From positions 43,681,366-43,745,365 of the forward strand of contig CAIIXF020000001.1 in assembly GCA_903813345.2 (NCBI GenBank): DNA of 64,000 bases, in the 5' to 3' direction. Shown here piece after piece: positions 51,601 through 63,218 of this stretch (within the stretch, counting starts at the first letter, position 1; every line of letters starts with the position of its first letter). The stretch is from Owenia fusiformis. Its lineage: Eukaryota; Annelida; Polychaeta; Sabellida; Oweniidae. The position numbers and the translations under genes were made by a program. A model generated the notes under the pieces. That model saw only the letters and a list, made by a program, of their open reading frames with translations. It was not told the origin of the DNA and did not search any database.

Positions 51601-51984
51601 TCTCCTTAAACACTTCTTCCTATACAACTCTCCTTATATGGCTCTCTTTAGAGCTACTTCTCTACAGTTCTTTACTGGAACATGTCCTCTAATTGTATTC
51701 CAATGTTTCAATCCCTACACACACAGGAACCAATAATCCTTCATATTGGTCAACGTATTGTTCAGTTCCTACGATTCATGATCTAGATTAAACACGTGAA
51801 TATGAATACTCTCAGTTTCTTCTAGAATTTCATTCATTTATGGTTACATCTTGGTATACGTAAATCACATTGTTGAGAGTTCCGTATTCTGGCCTCATTG
51901 GCATTAATTCAATATTATTATGAATGATATTGTAGATCTCATCATCTGAAATAGAATAGAATGTAAAAGATAAACCAGAACAAC

Positions 51985-53525
51985 GGCAACGCCAAAGCGT
52001 AGCGAATCCCATCGAACAGCCATGGATGGCATTTTTACAAACAAAGTATAAAGCAAAAATGGCAGACATTTTTCAAAATGGCCACCTTCTACCAAAAGTG
52101 TTATTAGAGCATGTGCCATGCTTATAGTATTCATATACCAAATATGAACAAAATCGCTCCACTACTTTTCAAGTTATAGTAAAAAACGTTAAAATGGCGG
52201 CCATTTTTCAAAATGGCCACCTTCTACAAAAAATGACATAAGACAGTGTGCCGTGCTTATAGTATTTACATACCAAATATAAACAAAATTGCTCCACTAC
52301 TCTTCGAGTTATAGTAAAATACGTTAAAATGGCGGCCATTTTGAAAAATGACCGCCTTTTACCAAAAGTGTCATTAGACAGTGTGCCATGCTTATAGTAT
52401 TCACATACCAAATATGAACAAAATCGCTTCACTACTTTTCGAGTTATAGTAAAATACGTTAAAATGGCGGCCATTTTTCAAAATTTTTTTCAAAATGGCC
52501 ACCTTCTTTCAAAAGTGTCATAGGACAGTGTGTCATGCTTATAGTGTTCACATACCAAATATGAACAAAATCGCTCCACTACTTTTCGAGTTATAGTAAA
52601 ATACGTTAAAATGGTGGCCATTTTGAAAAATGGCCGCCTTCTACCAAAAGTGTCATTAGACAGTGTGCCATGCCTATAGTATTCACATACCAAATATGAA
52701 CAAAATCGCTTCACTACTTTTCGAGTTATAGTAAAATACGTTAAAATGGCGGCCATTTTTCAAATTTTTTCAAAATGGCCGCCTTCTACCAAAAGTGTCA
52801 TAGGACAGTGTGTCATGCTTATAGTATTCACATACCAAATATGAACAAAATCGCTCCACTACTTTTCGAGTTATAGTAAAATACGTTAAAATGGTGGCCA
52901 TTTTGAAAAATGGCCGCCTTCTACCAAAAGTGTCATTAGACAGTGTGCCATGCCTATAGTATTCACATACCAAATATGAACAAAATCGCTTCACTACTTT
53001 TCGAGTTATAGTAAAATACATTAAAATGGCGGCCATTTTTCAAAATTTTTTCAAAATGGCCGCCTTCTACCAAAAGTGTCATAGGACAGTGTGTCATGCT
53101 TATAGTATTCACATACCAAATATGAACAAAATCGCTCCACTACTTTTCGAGTTACAGCAAAAATCGTAAAATAACGAGTAAAGGCCGCCATTTTTCAAGA
53201 TGGCTGCCATGTGCTTCTTTAATATCTACATTTCTAGCTTTATCAATGTCCTATATAATTTTTTTACATCTAAAACATATTGCTATTACAGTTTTACATA
53301 TTGCACCTAAATTACTGTAAATTCGGCACTAAAATGGCCGCCATTTTGAAATGAGCGGCCATTTTGAAAATCGGCTTTCAAGCAGAACTTCTACCCCCAT
53401 AGGGTATATGTGTACAAAATATGAACAAAATCGGGCCAACGGTATTTGAGTTATTGCCAGGACGGACGTACGGACGGACAGAGGCGTTCCCTATATCCCT
53501 CCGAACTTCGTTCGATGGGATAATG
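51985..53525 (+). mobile_element. Array element C: about 140-bp modules with paired ends
   Basis: The left end has GGCAACGCCAAAGCGTAGC followed by ATCCCATCGAAC (52006-52017). The right end has GTTCGATGGGAT (53510-53521), its exact reverse complement, then AATGA. Inside are about eight modules of near 140 bp with a roughly 281-bp higher-order period from about 52200 to 53150. Each carries ACCAAATATGAACAAAATCG, TTTTCGAGTTATAGTAAAAT and an AAAATGGCGGCCATTTT core. A GGACGGACGTACGGACGGAC run (53460-53479) precedes the right end. The long minus-strand frames here are by-products of the repeat. Confidence 0.85.
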
Positions 53526-53966
53526 AGTTATTATTTCTTAATTACTAGTATCTTAAAGAGATAATATAATATGATAATATAATCTGATATGAAATCATTC
53601 CATGAATACCACTTTTCCCTGGGTAACACATGTACAATCAAAATAAAATTTATATTTAACAATCCCATATTTGTCAGAATTCTTTATCGAATCCCATATT
53701 CAATCATGTGCATATAAGCTAAAATTCTATTTTCAATCCTGTATTCGAATCAGTCAATCTATAATTCAGCAATTTATTTATAGATGTTCTCAAACTTTGC
53801 GACGCTATTTACTATCTATATTTAATTATAATTTTCGTTTTGTCATTGGAGAAAATTTTACATTTAGCTTTGCAGGGAGAAATCCTTGTTTGGAACATTC
53901 CTCATAAAACTGACAAAAAAGGTTCATGGAATAAATGGGTAATTGATATTTGGGAAAAATATGCAT

Positions 53967-53972
53967 TTTATT
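53967..53972 (-). terminator. Candidate poly(A) signal for the syntaxin gene
   Basis: TTTATT on the + strand is AATAAA on the - strand, about 360 bases past the stop codon. Confidence 0.3.
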
Positions 53973-54329
53973 CTCATAACTATATGTCATTGACCTAATA
54001 AAATATTAAACAGACTTATATGAGGCTATAGCCTTCTGTCCATCGCGATAACCACACCCCCTTGTCATGCCCCCCCCCCCTTGTCTGTCTTTAACTTTCC
54101 AAAGTGGCACCCACAAACAGCAGATAACAGGAGGTCTGGTAAACCAGAATGCCTTCTGTCAATATGATATTTTCCTACAATATTGTCCCTCTGAATAAAA
54201 CCATATTCTTTCCCTCTTATTAAATAACCTCTATTTATAGGTCACCATTAATACTTAAATTTGTTAAATAAATGCTCAATATTCAATACTCACCAAAAAT
54301 AGCTTTCTCTGGGCATTAAGTTTAACTAT

Positions 54330-57300
54330 TTATTTTTTTGTCCCTACTGATAATCCGATGATCAGGCCAAGTATGGCCAAGATTACAAATACCACGATAA
54401 TGCAGATACACTTTTTCCGTCTGGCCTTTGACTGCAAGTATATAGTATTTTTTCACTTTATTTCAAATACAAAACATATAATATATTCCTTTAAATGCAT
54501 TTTAGGGTAAATAAAACATTAAATCTGATGTAACTCCCAACAAAAAAATATGTTTTCCAAATTTCACAAGGCATTTTTGTGATGGAGAAATGTTCTTGTC
54601 CTCGTGCATCCCCTTATTATTGCATGATTTTAATACAGTATGTTAATTAGTTTTAATTTGCCTTGATGCAAGACCTTTCTTATAGCTATTACAAACTTTG
54701 TCCATTGGGATAAAAGACTGGACACTACCTCCATACAACACCTACACGAGGATGTGAAGTAAATGGAGATGGATTGCAAAAAGGTAAATGCAAAGTATGA
54801 GTAGGGATGATTCAAACTTAAGTATACTATACCTGATAGGTCTTTGCCTGGGACAACTGTGAGTTCCCTTCCTCTACATGTATGGCAGCACTTTCAACAT
54901 TAGACTCTATGCTGTCTGCAAACAGTAAACATCTGATTCATATTTTGAAATCATTATAACCTATATATACCAACAGAATGCAAATGAAAGATGTGTATCA
55001 ATACTTTTCAATATCAATACTTTTACAGAGTGAAAATTAGTGCCTGGCAACTCTGAGTTGTTTCATAATGTGTCAATGATGAGATACAATGAAACATTTC
55101 TGGTACTCGGTTCATCAAAGTATCGCCCTACTCATTCCATGTCAAATTTTATTTTATATTCTGTAACTTCATTTTTACTCAACATATATTTTCCAATAAG
55201 ATAAAACAAGGCAAAAATGACATGAAAATATCCCTACCAATGGTTTCTCCTTGTTCATAGACCAGTTGGCCTAAGTCTTTAAATATTGTATTCACATCCA
55301 TAATGTCACCCTTAAAAACAAAACAATAAAATTTTCGATTAGAACATTGTTGATTCAATATACAAGAATCTAACAAAAAATCACGAACCTTAAAAAACAT
55401 ATTATTTAAATATTTTTTCCAAAAATTGAATGCTTTTTTTAATATTAAGCCAAAATACATAATGTTACTCATCATAATGTTACTATTCATACCTCAAGTT
55501 TTTTAATAGATTCCTCTCTCTCTTTAATAAGGTCTAAGTCAATGTCTTCCTCCATCTGTAGAACTTGGGCTGTCTGGCTAAACCTGTTTACAGAGAATAT
55601 TTACGTAGTGGGCAATTAATGTCATAACCAATAATGGCATTATGTCATGTATGAGGTGAGGCAATGGAAATCTTAAAGGACAATTAAGTATTTTGGATTT
55701 ATAAAGAATAAAACATAAGCATACAGCTTCATTTACATTCCTACTGCTATTTCTTAATACGTGTATCACCACAACATATCTAAGGCTATTTTGGCAATTA
55801 CTGATGAGAAATGATGAAACATGATGAAGAGCAGTTCATCAAAACTTGCTGGGGAAATAGTCGGAAGTCATACATTTAATCTTAACTTAACTATCTTTAC
55901 CAGAAAGAAACCTACCCTCTCTCTGGGGATATGAGCTGGTCCGGACTTTTCTTCTCTTCTAATTCTTGGAATGGATTCTGAAAATTATAAAAGTCAAATA
56001 AAAAGATATTATTTGTAGTATTAAACGTGATGATAAGCACTTTAAAACTATGTTATATTTGTCCTTTAAATAGAATGTTTTTGTGCACATATAAAAGCCA
56101 ATTCTATTTTATAAATGAAATCATGAAACATTGAACAATGGTATAAATAGTACACAAATCCAAATACATTTTAACCTCTGAATGAGTTTTCATCACAGAG
56201 AATCTTGGAAATGAAAGTATTTTACATTTGTGAAGCACAAAATTAAAACAGGCCTCAACTGCACCATGAGCTAATCTTTCATATATCTGGTATTCATTCT
56301 TATTCTGTACACTACTCTGATTTACCTTAATTTGCTAAAACAGCCAAGAGTGCTTACTAGACTTTAAAATTAGAGTGTCTCACTCCAATTCACAATCTGG
56401 AAAATTAGCATTTGGGATTTGAGATTTGAACAAAATTTTGAGATTTCGTGAGAATTGAACACAGAATTTTGTGTCCTGATGACCAACATTCAGTCAAAAG
56501 ATTTTGATTGACTGAAACATTCATACATGTTAGAATCTTACCAGGCCCGAATGCGCTCTCGCTCTCTTTACACTTTCCTTCTCCTTTTCTGCACACTGTC
56601 TCTGGGCAGCTTGGAAGTTGTTCAGTGCGGCTGTAAAGTCATTCATCAACCTCTCCTTCATCATCTTTCGTTGTTTCTGGAGTAAAGTTAATGTAATTTA
56701 CAGTTCTACACAAAGGCTATAGATTGTAAAATACAGTGGGGGATTTAGGATTCAGGTGATGTGCGTCTGATGGATGTCTTCACTATCTTAAAGAAAATGA
56801 ATTTTTTTGACGTTGAATGGAAATATATCTATGGAATAAATCAAATGTGATAAACTCACTCTAAAGACGGTCTAATGTACTCACTGTTTCAGACTGTGAA
56901 ATTGGTGTGGGTATGTGGGCTAGGTCTTTTAGAAGTTTTGTAGTTTCCTTAGCTATTTGATTTGTATAGTGTTGCATATTGTGGCTGAAAATAAATCAAA
57001 TTTACATGTACATCAAGAAGTCCTCCTCGATAAGGTCCATGATAAAAAAAATCAATAACTTAATCAAACGACATTTTTCAATGAATTACAATAAATAGAA
57101 GTAAACTTCTAGACAAGAAAGTTCATATCAAATTCAAACAAGAACACAAATGTGTACAAAATGTCCCCACCAAGTGGTGATCCCGTCAAATGGTTATCCT
57201 GAAAATGAGTAGACAAGACTTTACCAACACAATTTGAGGACGGAAAATCCAAAGTGGCCACCTTAAAATTTACCCAGAATGCCAAAAATTTAGTCAGTTC

Positions 57301-60300
57301 TAGATTTTCATACTAAGAACCACCCCTGAAAATTTGAAATTGATCCGTCACACAGTTAACCAGAAAACATGTAAACAAGACTTTACAGACAAGATTTCAG
57401 GATGGTAAATCCAAAATGGCTGCCTTGACATTTACCCAGAATGTCAAAAAACTAATCTGTTTGTAGATTTTCATACTAAGAATCATCCCTGAAAATATGA
57501 AATTGATCTACCAAACGGTTCACCTGAAAACAGGAAGACAAGACTTTATAGACAAGATTTTAGGACAGAAAATCCAAAATGACTGCCTTAACATTTACGC
57601 AGAATGCAAAAAAACTAATCAGATGTAGATTTTGATACAAAGAATCATCCCTGAAAATTTGAAATTGATCTATCAAACCGTTCACCTAAAAACGCATAGA
57701 CAAGACTTTACAGGCAAGATTTTAAGACGGAAAATCCAAAATGGCTGCCTTGACATTTACCCAGAATGGATATAGTCCTGAGTTAGGACATTAGCGGTTA
57801 CCGTTAGTGATTTGGTTTTCTGAATAAAAGTCATTTTCTCCTTCCCTACCCCATTGGAGCGCCATCTAGCGTTTGGGAAGTGAATCGGGAATAAATATTT
57901 ATAGGGTAGGTCCTAATTTATCTGAAAACATGTCAGAGTTCAGTGGGAAATCTCATTTTAAGCTGGCGGCGGAGTGATTTTGACCTTGGTGATTTTACCA
58001 GAATTCTCTGAGAAATCTGACGATAGAGGGGGTTAGTGTCTTCAAGTTTATTTATTTCAAAAATTCGGTGGACAACCCATGGTAAGATTGTTATAGCAGG
58101 CTAGGCGAGTCTCTCCCGAACACTGTGGTATGTTGCACTAGGCTTGGATACTAATCGTTAATAAGATACAGGGTAAAATGTTATAATGGCCACCTATGGG
58201 AAACTCTACTGTGATCTTCAACCTATTAGAAGGCGCTTTTTTGGGGCATTTTGAAGGTTTTATCCCCTTTTGAGGTTTTTTAGTTCATTGAGAAGCCTAA
58301 TAGCGCATATCATATTAAAGGGCTGTATCTTAGCTGAACAATGCTACCAAAATCGTGACATTTTGAAGCAATTTTGGTGTTTTGGGGGCGAGGCCACTGT
58401 GCCAAGTACCCCGAATTCCATTCTCCCGTGCCATTCAATTGTTTTCGGGGCAGTTTTGAATGAACCTTTGTTTCTTCCTACCAGTATGACGTCATAAGAT
58501 GCAATTGAACGCCTTGGCATGGATATCACTTGAAAGATAGTAGAAATCGCTTTCCAATGATACCCCATATGGCCATGTTCACCTCAGTTGGGTGTACTCA
58601 ATCTGTGATGCAATCTGTAAGGTGTACCCCTACCCCAAAGAAATTTCAAGAAATCTCAAAATCAAATTTCCTGAATTTTGCTAAAAGGACCTGTGTCTAT
58701 AAGAATTGAATTTTCCTCCGTGCTTTTTCTCAAATATAGGATTGTTATATACCATTGTGATCGGGATTATGCCTACAATGCTAATATAACCATGTTGGAA
58801 GAAAACAAACTAATTCAGTTTACTATTAGAAGGCGCTTTTTTGGGGCATTTTGAAGGTTTTATCCCCTTTTGAGGTTTTTTAGTTCATTGAGAAGCCTAA
58901 TAGCGCATATCATATTAAAGGGCTGTATCTTAGCTGAACAATGCTACCAAAATCGTGACATTTTGAAGCAATTTTGGTGTTTTGGGGGCGAGGCCACTGT
59001 GCCAAGTACCCCGAATTCCATTCTCCCGTGCCATTCAATTGTTTTCGGGGCAGTTTTGAATGAACCTTTGTTTCTTCCTACCAGTATGACGTCATAAGAT
59101 GCAATTGAACGCCTTGGCATGGATATCACTTGAAAGATAGTAGAAATCGCTTTCCAATGATACCCCATATGGCCATGTTCACCTCAGTTGGGTGTACTCA
59201 ATCTGTGATGCAATCTGTAAGGTGTACCCCTACCCCAAAGAAATTTCAAGAAATCTCAAAATCAAATTTCCTGAATTTTGCTAAAAGGACCTGTGTCTAT
59301 AAGAATTGAATTTTCCTCCGTGCTTTTTCTCAAATATAGGATTGTTATATACCATTGTGATCGGGATTATGCCTACAATGCTAATATAACCATGTTGGAA
59401 GAAAACAAACTAATTCAGTTTACTATTAGGATATAGTCCTGAGTTAGGACATTAGCGGTTACCGTTAGTGATTTGGTTTTCTGAATAAAAGTCATTTTCT
59501 CCTTCCCTACCCCATTGGAGCGCCATCTAGCGTTTGGGAAGTGAATCGGGAATAAATATTTATAGGGTAGGTCCTAATTTATCTGAAAACATGTCAGAGT
59601 TCAGTGGGAAATCTCATTTTAAGCTGGCGGCGGAGTGATTTTGACCTTGGTGATTTTACCAGAATTCTCTGAGAAATCTGACGATAGAGGGGGTTAGTGT
59701 CTTCAAGTTTATTTATTTCAAAAATTCGGTGGACAACCCATGGTAAGATTGTTATAGCAGGCTAGGCGAGTCTCTCCCGAACACTGTGGTATGTTGCACT
59801 AGGCTTGGATACTAATCGTTAATAAGATACAGGGTAAAATGTTATAATGGCCACCTATGGGAAACTCTACTGTGATCTTCAACCAATGCAAAAAAACTAA
59901 TCAGTTCTAGATTTACATACTAAGAATCATTCCTGAAAATTTGAAATTGATCTACCAAACAGTTCACCTGAAAACGAGTAGACAAGACTTTACAGACAAG
60001 ATTTTAGGACGGAAAATCCAAAATGGCTGCCTTAACATTTACCCAGAATGCCCAAAAACTAATCAGATCTAGATTTTTATACTAAGAATCATCCCTGAAA
60101 ATTTGAAATTGATCCACCAAACGGTTCACCTGAAAACGCGCAGACAAGACTTCACAGACAAGATTTTAGGACCGAAAAATCCAAAATGGCTGACAATAAA
60201 AAAGTCCTTTTGCTGATTTCTTTTTACAAAATTATCACATATAACTACTGTTTATAATAAAGTAGGCTTTTACAACAAAGTACATCTGAAATTATTTATA

Positions 60301-63122
60301 AAGCTACTAAATAGTTAAAGTATGAAAACTCAAAAACACCATTCAATATGATACAAAGTATTATCGTGCGCTAACTTTTCTTAAGACATTCAAAATGGCT
60401 GACATGACTGAGCTAGCAGGTCCAAAACCTAATCAGATCTAGAATGAAGTGAGCTGAATAAGATGTTAAAGTTTTAAAAGCAACTGTGAAGCAGTTTTTC
60501 TTAAAGTTTGCAGACAAGGATTTTAGCATTTGACTTCAAAATGGCAGACAGGAAGTAGGTTTCGAGTAAAATTTTTTTCATCCACATCTATAGGCACTCA
60601 TAAGTTATCCCTGAAAATTTGAAGGTGATATCTGTAGCGGTTTTGGAGAAAACTCCCGGACGTACGGACAGACGGACAGACGGACGCGCCTAGGCCGACA
60701 ATATGGCCCCACACTATGTGGTGGGGACATAATAAAAAATTAGTACTGTGGGTACTGGGCTCACATGGTGTTGCTCAAAAGTGAAGTGAATGATGGCTAA
60801 AATAACAGAAAATAAAAAAAACGGATATAATTTTATTTCAAGTCACTTGCTACTATTTTGGACTGACTGAGAGACAGATGGACAAATCGATGTTAAGTAA
60901 AATGGCTGAAAAAAAACGGATATAATTTTTTGCCAATTATTAGTAACAAAATTATTTCACGAGAAATTTCGCGAGACAAAAATGGCGACCATTTTGAAAA
61001 TAGGCGAGCTTTTGAACCAAGAGTCACAGGAGAGTTTTTTGTATTTATGTTGAACAAAATTAACTTTAAACGGGAATCCTATCGACAGAGGGTTTAAGGC
61101 AAATGGTCCAAAAGTGAATTTTGCGAGACAAATGGACAAATCAATGTTAACTAAAATGGCTGAAAATAAAAAAAATGGATATAATTTTTTGCTGATTTTT
61201 CGTAACAAAATTATTTCATACATCTGCTTTTTACATTGACATGGATTTTTACAATGTAGGACACTTGAAATTATTTGTAAAGCTAGGAAATGGGTCAAAA
61301 GTGAATTTCGCGAGACAAAAATGGCGGCCATTTTGAAAATAGGCGAGCTTTTGAACCAGGAGTCATAAGGGAGTTTTCTGTATTGATGTTGAACAGAAAC
61401 AACTTAAAACAGGAATCCTATCGACAGAGGTTTTAAAACGTGCCACTGTTGTAGACGGAAAAGTGGATTTCGCGAGTCAGATGGACAAATCAATGTTAAC
61501 TAAAATGGCTAAAAATAAAAAAAATGGATATAATTTTTTGCTGATTTTTCGTAACAAAATTATTTCATACATCTGCTTTTTACATTGACATGGATTTTTA
61601 CAATGTAGGACACTTGCAATTATTTGTAAAGCTAGGAAATGGGTCAAAAGTGAATTTCACGAGACAAAAATGGTGGCCATTTTGAAAATAGGCGAGCTTT
61701 TGAACCAGGAGTCATAGGGGAGTTTTCTGTATGGATGTTGAACAGAAATAACTTAAAACAGAAATCCTATCGACAGAGGTTTTAAAACGTGCCACTATTG
61801 TTGATGGACGGACGCACGGACGGACAGACGGACAGACGGACGAGTGAGTGATTGCAAAAGCTCACCATGTGAGCTAAAAAGGACACCATCATATATTCAC
61901 ATTTCTTAAAACCTGAAATATTTTATTTCTCATTTTTTATTTGCAAACATGTTTTAAAGGAGCATAATGGAAAAATTCCAAAGTGGCAGTACATATAGCA
62001 GATTATTTTAAAAGCATGAAATACAAATAGATCAGTAAATGCAACATTAAACGCTTTATTTATATGAGACTATGTAAGTTTTCTACCAACCTTTTATCCC
62101 TCAGATCTTGTGAATCTTGTTGTGTGCCAATTTTGTTGATCATCTGTTGTAATTGTGAAACTAAAAAATAAATCATAATGCATGAAATCTATATGACAAA
62201 AAGTCAATGTTTAGGGTGGAACCAAAAAAGTAACCCTATTTTGGAATACTTTCATCAATTATGATAAAACCTTCTTAATTTTGTAAAATGTAGAAATAAT
62301 GTTTTAATTTTTTAATGCATAAAACAAAGATGCACTAACATAGCATCAATGACATTAATGATTTAGAGAAATTATATTTGTTGTCTTGGCATACTGTCTT
62401 TCCAAATCAATGCTAAATGCAGATTTAAAAGTACTTTGCATACCATTTGACGATATTTTCTGTATATTGTTGCCTATGGTCTGTGAAAGTCTAGTATAGT
62501 CATTAGAAGATTCCCGGGCTGAAAAATAAAAGAACAAGAAACAATTAAAAACAATGTTGGTCAATTGATTAAGTAGAAGTCCTATCTCTATTCTCATATG
62601 TCTCTAGCCAAAGCATTTGGGGGGGAGGTTCTCCCCCAAGAAAATTTGAAAATGAGATTGCATTTGTAGCTTTCTGGGGCATTTAAGAATAGGAAATTCT
62701 GACTAATATAGACTAATTAAATGTGAATTATTGGCCATGTTTATCCAATATTTAATTACATGAACCCGTTTTTAAAAAAATAAATTTTTCTCTAAATTTT
62801 GAGAGAATACGCCATGGTGTTTTATGCGTATATGACACTACACCAGTGCTTCTTAATGACTTACATTATTTAAAAAAAACTTGAAATGTGAACACCTGCT
62901 AATCCAAACACCTTTGGTTGGTCAATGTCTATCATCTGCTGAAGGTTCCAATGACATTCAAAAAAGACGGGTTTTACTTATGTATGATGACATCATTTTT
63001 TCAACAAGGGAAGTGTGGCATTGCAAATGCTTGAGAAGTAGAGATTTATACTTACAAGGACCTGACTGATATGAAGAGTGTCCATCAGGTTCATATGAAC
63101 CAAAGCTTCCTCTTGTAGCCAT
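54330..63122 (-). CDS. STX12: Syntaxin 12-like endosomal Qa-SNARE, complete
   Basis: Exons in transcript order: 63122-63056, 62518-62444, 62160-62091, 56984-56885, 56676-56542, 55977-55916, 55583-55493, 55310-55238, 54915-54833, 54431-54330 (TAA). Phases match and the product is 285 residues; vertebrate STX7 and STX12 have 261 and 276. An N-terminal Habc bundle (about 28-150) includes YTNQIAKET and [20 protein letters not shown], which is nearer STX12 than STX7. The SNARE motif (about 190-250) includes [19 protein letters not shown], with Q220 at the zero layer, and DSIESNVE. A cationic ARRKKC and a single TM anchor (about 259-279) end in GTKK. Proteins of this group drive early and recycling endosome fusion. 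The donor after exon 3 is a weak GTTGGT, followed by a 5.1-kb intron full of repeats. Confidence 0.95.
57769..59884 (+). mobile_element. Composite insertion with 455-bp direct terminal repeats
   Basis: The terminal repeats are 57769-58223 and 59430-59884. They start GATATAGTCCTGAGTTAGG, end GATCTTCAACC and look identical. Between them are two 600-bp units (58224-58823 and 58824-59423), also identical by eye, and TATTAG occurs at the start of each unit and once more before the second terminal repeat. AATG flanks the whole (57765-57768 and 59885-59888), consistent with a 4-bp target duplication. There are no TG...CA ends, primer-binding site, polypurine tract or reverse transcriptase, so an ordinary LTR element is unlikely. 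Confidence 0.85.
58224..59423 (+). repeat. Tandem duplication of a 600-bp unit
   Basis: Every 60-base line of the first unit recurs exactly 600 bases later. Each unit holds TATGACGTCATAAG, which contains the palindromic CRE consensus TGACGTCA. A 75-codon open frame occurs in each copy but looks like chance. Confidence 0.95.
60757..61876 (+). mobile_element. Array element E with AGCTCACATGGTG ends
   Basis: The left end GGGCTCACATGGTG and the right end CTCACCATGTGAGCT form an inverted terminus. Inside are about three modules of near 340 bp with AAAATGGCGGCCATTTTGAA, AATAGGCGAGCTTTTGAACC and AATCCTATCGACAGAGG. A long GGACGGACAGACGGACAGAC run (61807-61842) precedes the right end. Confidence 0.8.
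62881..62977 (+). repeat. Degenerate GAACACC-rich element fragment
   Basis: TGTGAACACCTGCTAATCCA followed about 60 bases later by AAGACGGGTTTTACTTA parallels 23749-23818, where TGTGAACACCTGCCGATCAA is followed by AAGACAGGTTTTATTTA. It appears to be an old half of a CAGTAAAACC-type element. It sits in syntaxin intron 1. Confidence 0.5.
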
Positions 63123-63218
63123 TGTGTTCAATCTGATTCTTGCCTATGTGTTACGAAGTGAAATGACTTTTAATGACCAGTCTTCAGTTCAAGTGCTACA
63201 TGTACACTTCCACTTCCA
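63123..63218 (-). other. STX12: Syntaxin 5' UTR segment
   Basis: A TATTATTTTCAG acceptor (- strand) lies at 63219-63220, so exon 63218-63056 starts with about 96 untranslated bases. A GTACGT donor at 63672-63667 (- strand) could end an upstream non-coding exon. Confidence 0.5.

Larger units (their letters stand above)
47866..54329. other. Interval between convergent stathmin and syntaxin genes
   Basis: It includes the stathmin 3' UTR to about 48470 and the syntaxin 3' UTR from 54329 down to about 53950. Between them I see no gene, only a dispersed repeat (48559-48698), a G9/C6 near-palindrome at 51117-51137, array element C (51985-53525) and a C11 tract at 54070-54080. Confidence 0.6.
57161..60731 (+). 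mobile_element. Array element D, interrupted by a nested insertion
   Basis: The left end ATGTCCCCACCAAGTGGTG and the right end TATGTGGTGGGGACAT share the inverted terminus ATGTCCCCACCA. The body is made of about 160-175-bp modules with CCTGAAAATTTGAAATTGAT, AGACAAGACTTTA and CCAAAATGGCTGCCTT. A GGACGTACGGACAGACGGAC run (60658-60677) lies near the right end. Without the nested insertion the element is about 1.45 kb. Confidence 0.8.
56985..62090 (-). other. Repeat-filled intron 3 of the syntaxin gene
   Basis: A 5.1-kb intron holding array element D (57161-60731), the composite insertion nested in it (57769-59884) and array element E (60757-61876). Little unique sequence remains, and no exon is visible. 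Confidence 0.8.

Noticed and set aside
51425-51736. 103-codon frame on the + strand
   Set aside because: Composition is that of AT-rich intergenic DNA. There are no splice sites or homologous motifs, and it sits downstream of two convergent genes.
52208-53036. Three minus-strand 88-codon frames with almost the same MAAILTYFTITRKVV-type peptide
   Set aside because: They are the translation of the about 281-bp period of array element C. Each begins in the ATGGC core, there is no splice context, and the frame stays open only because the unit lacks stops.
58270-59168. Repeated 75- and 74-codon frames on both strands
   Set aside because: They are identical because the 600-bp unit is duplicated. 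Both strands are open over the same bases and no domain is recognisable.
57769-59884. LTR retrotransposon
   Set aside because: The terminal direct repeats do not start TG or end CA. No primer-binding site follows the first repeat, no polypurine tract precedes the second, and no gag or pol frame exists between them.
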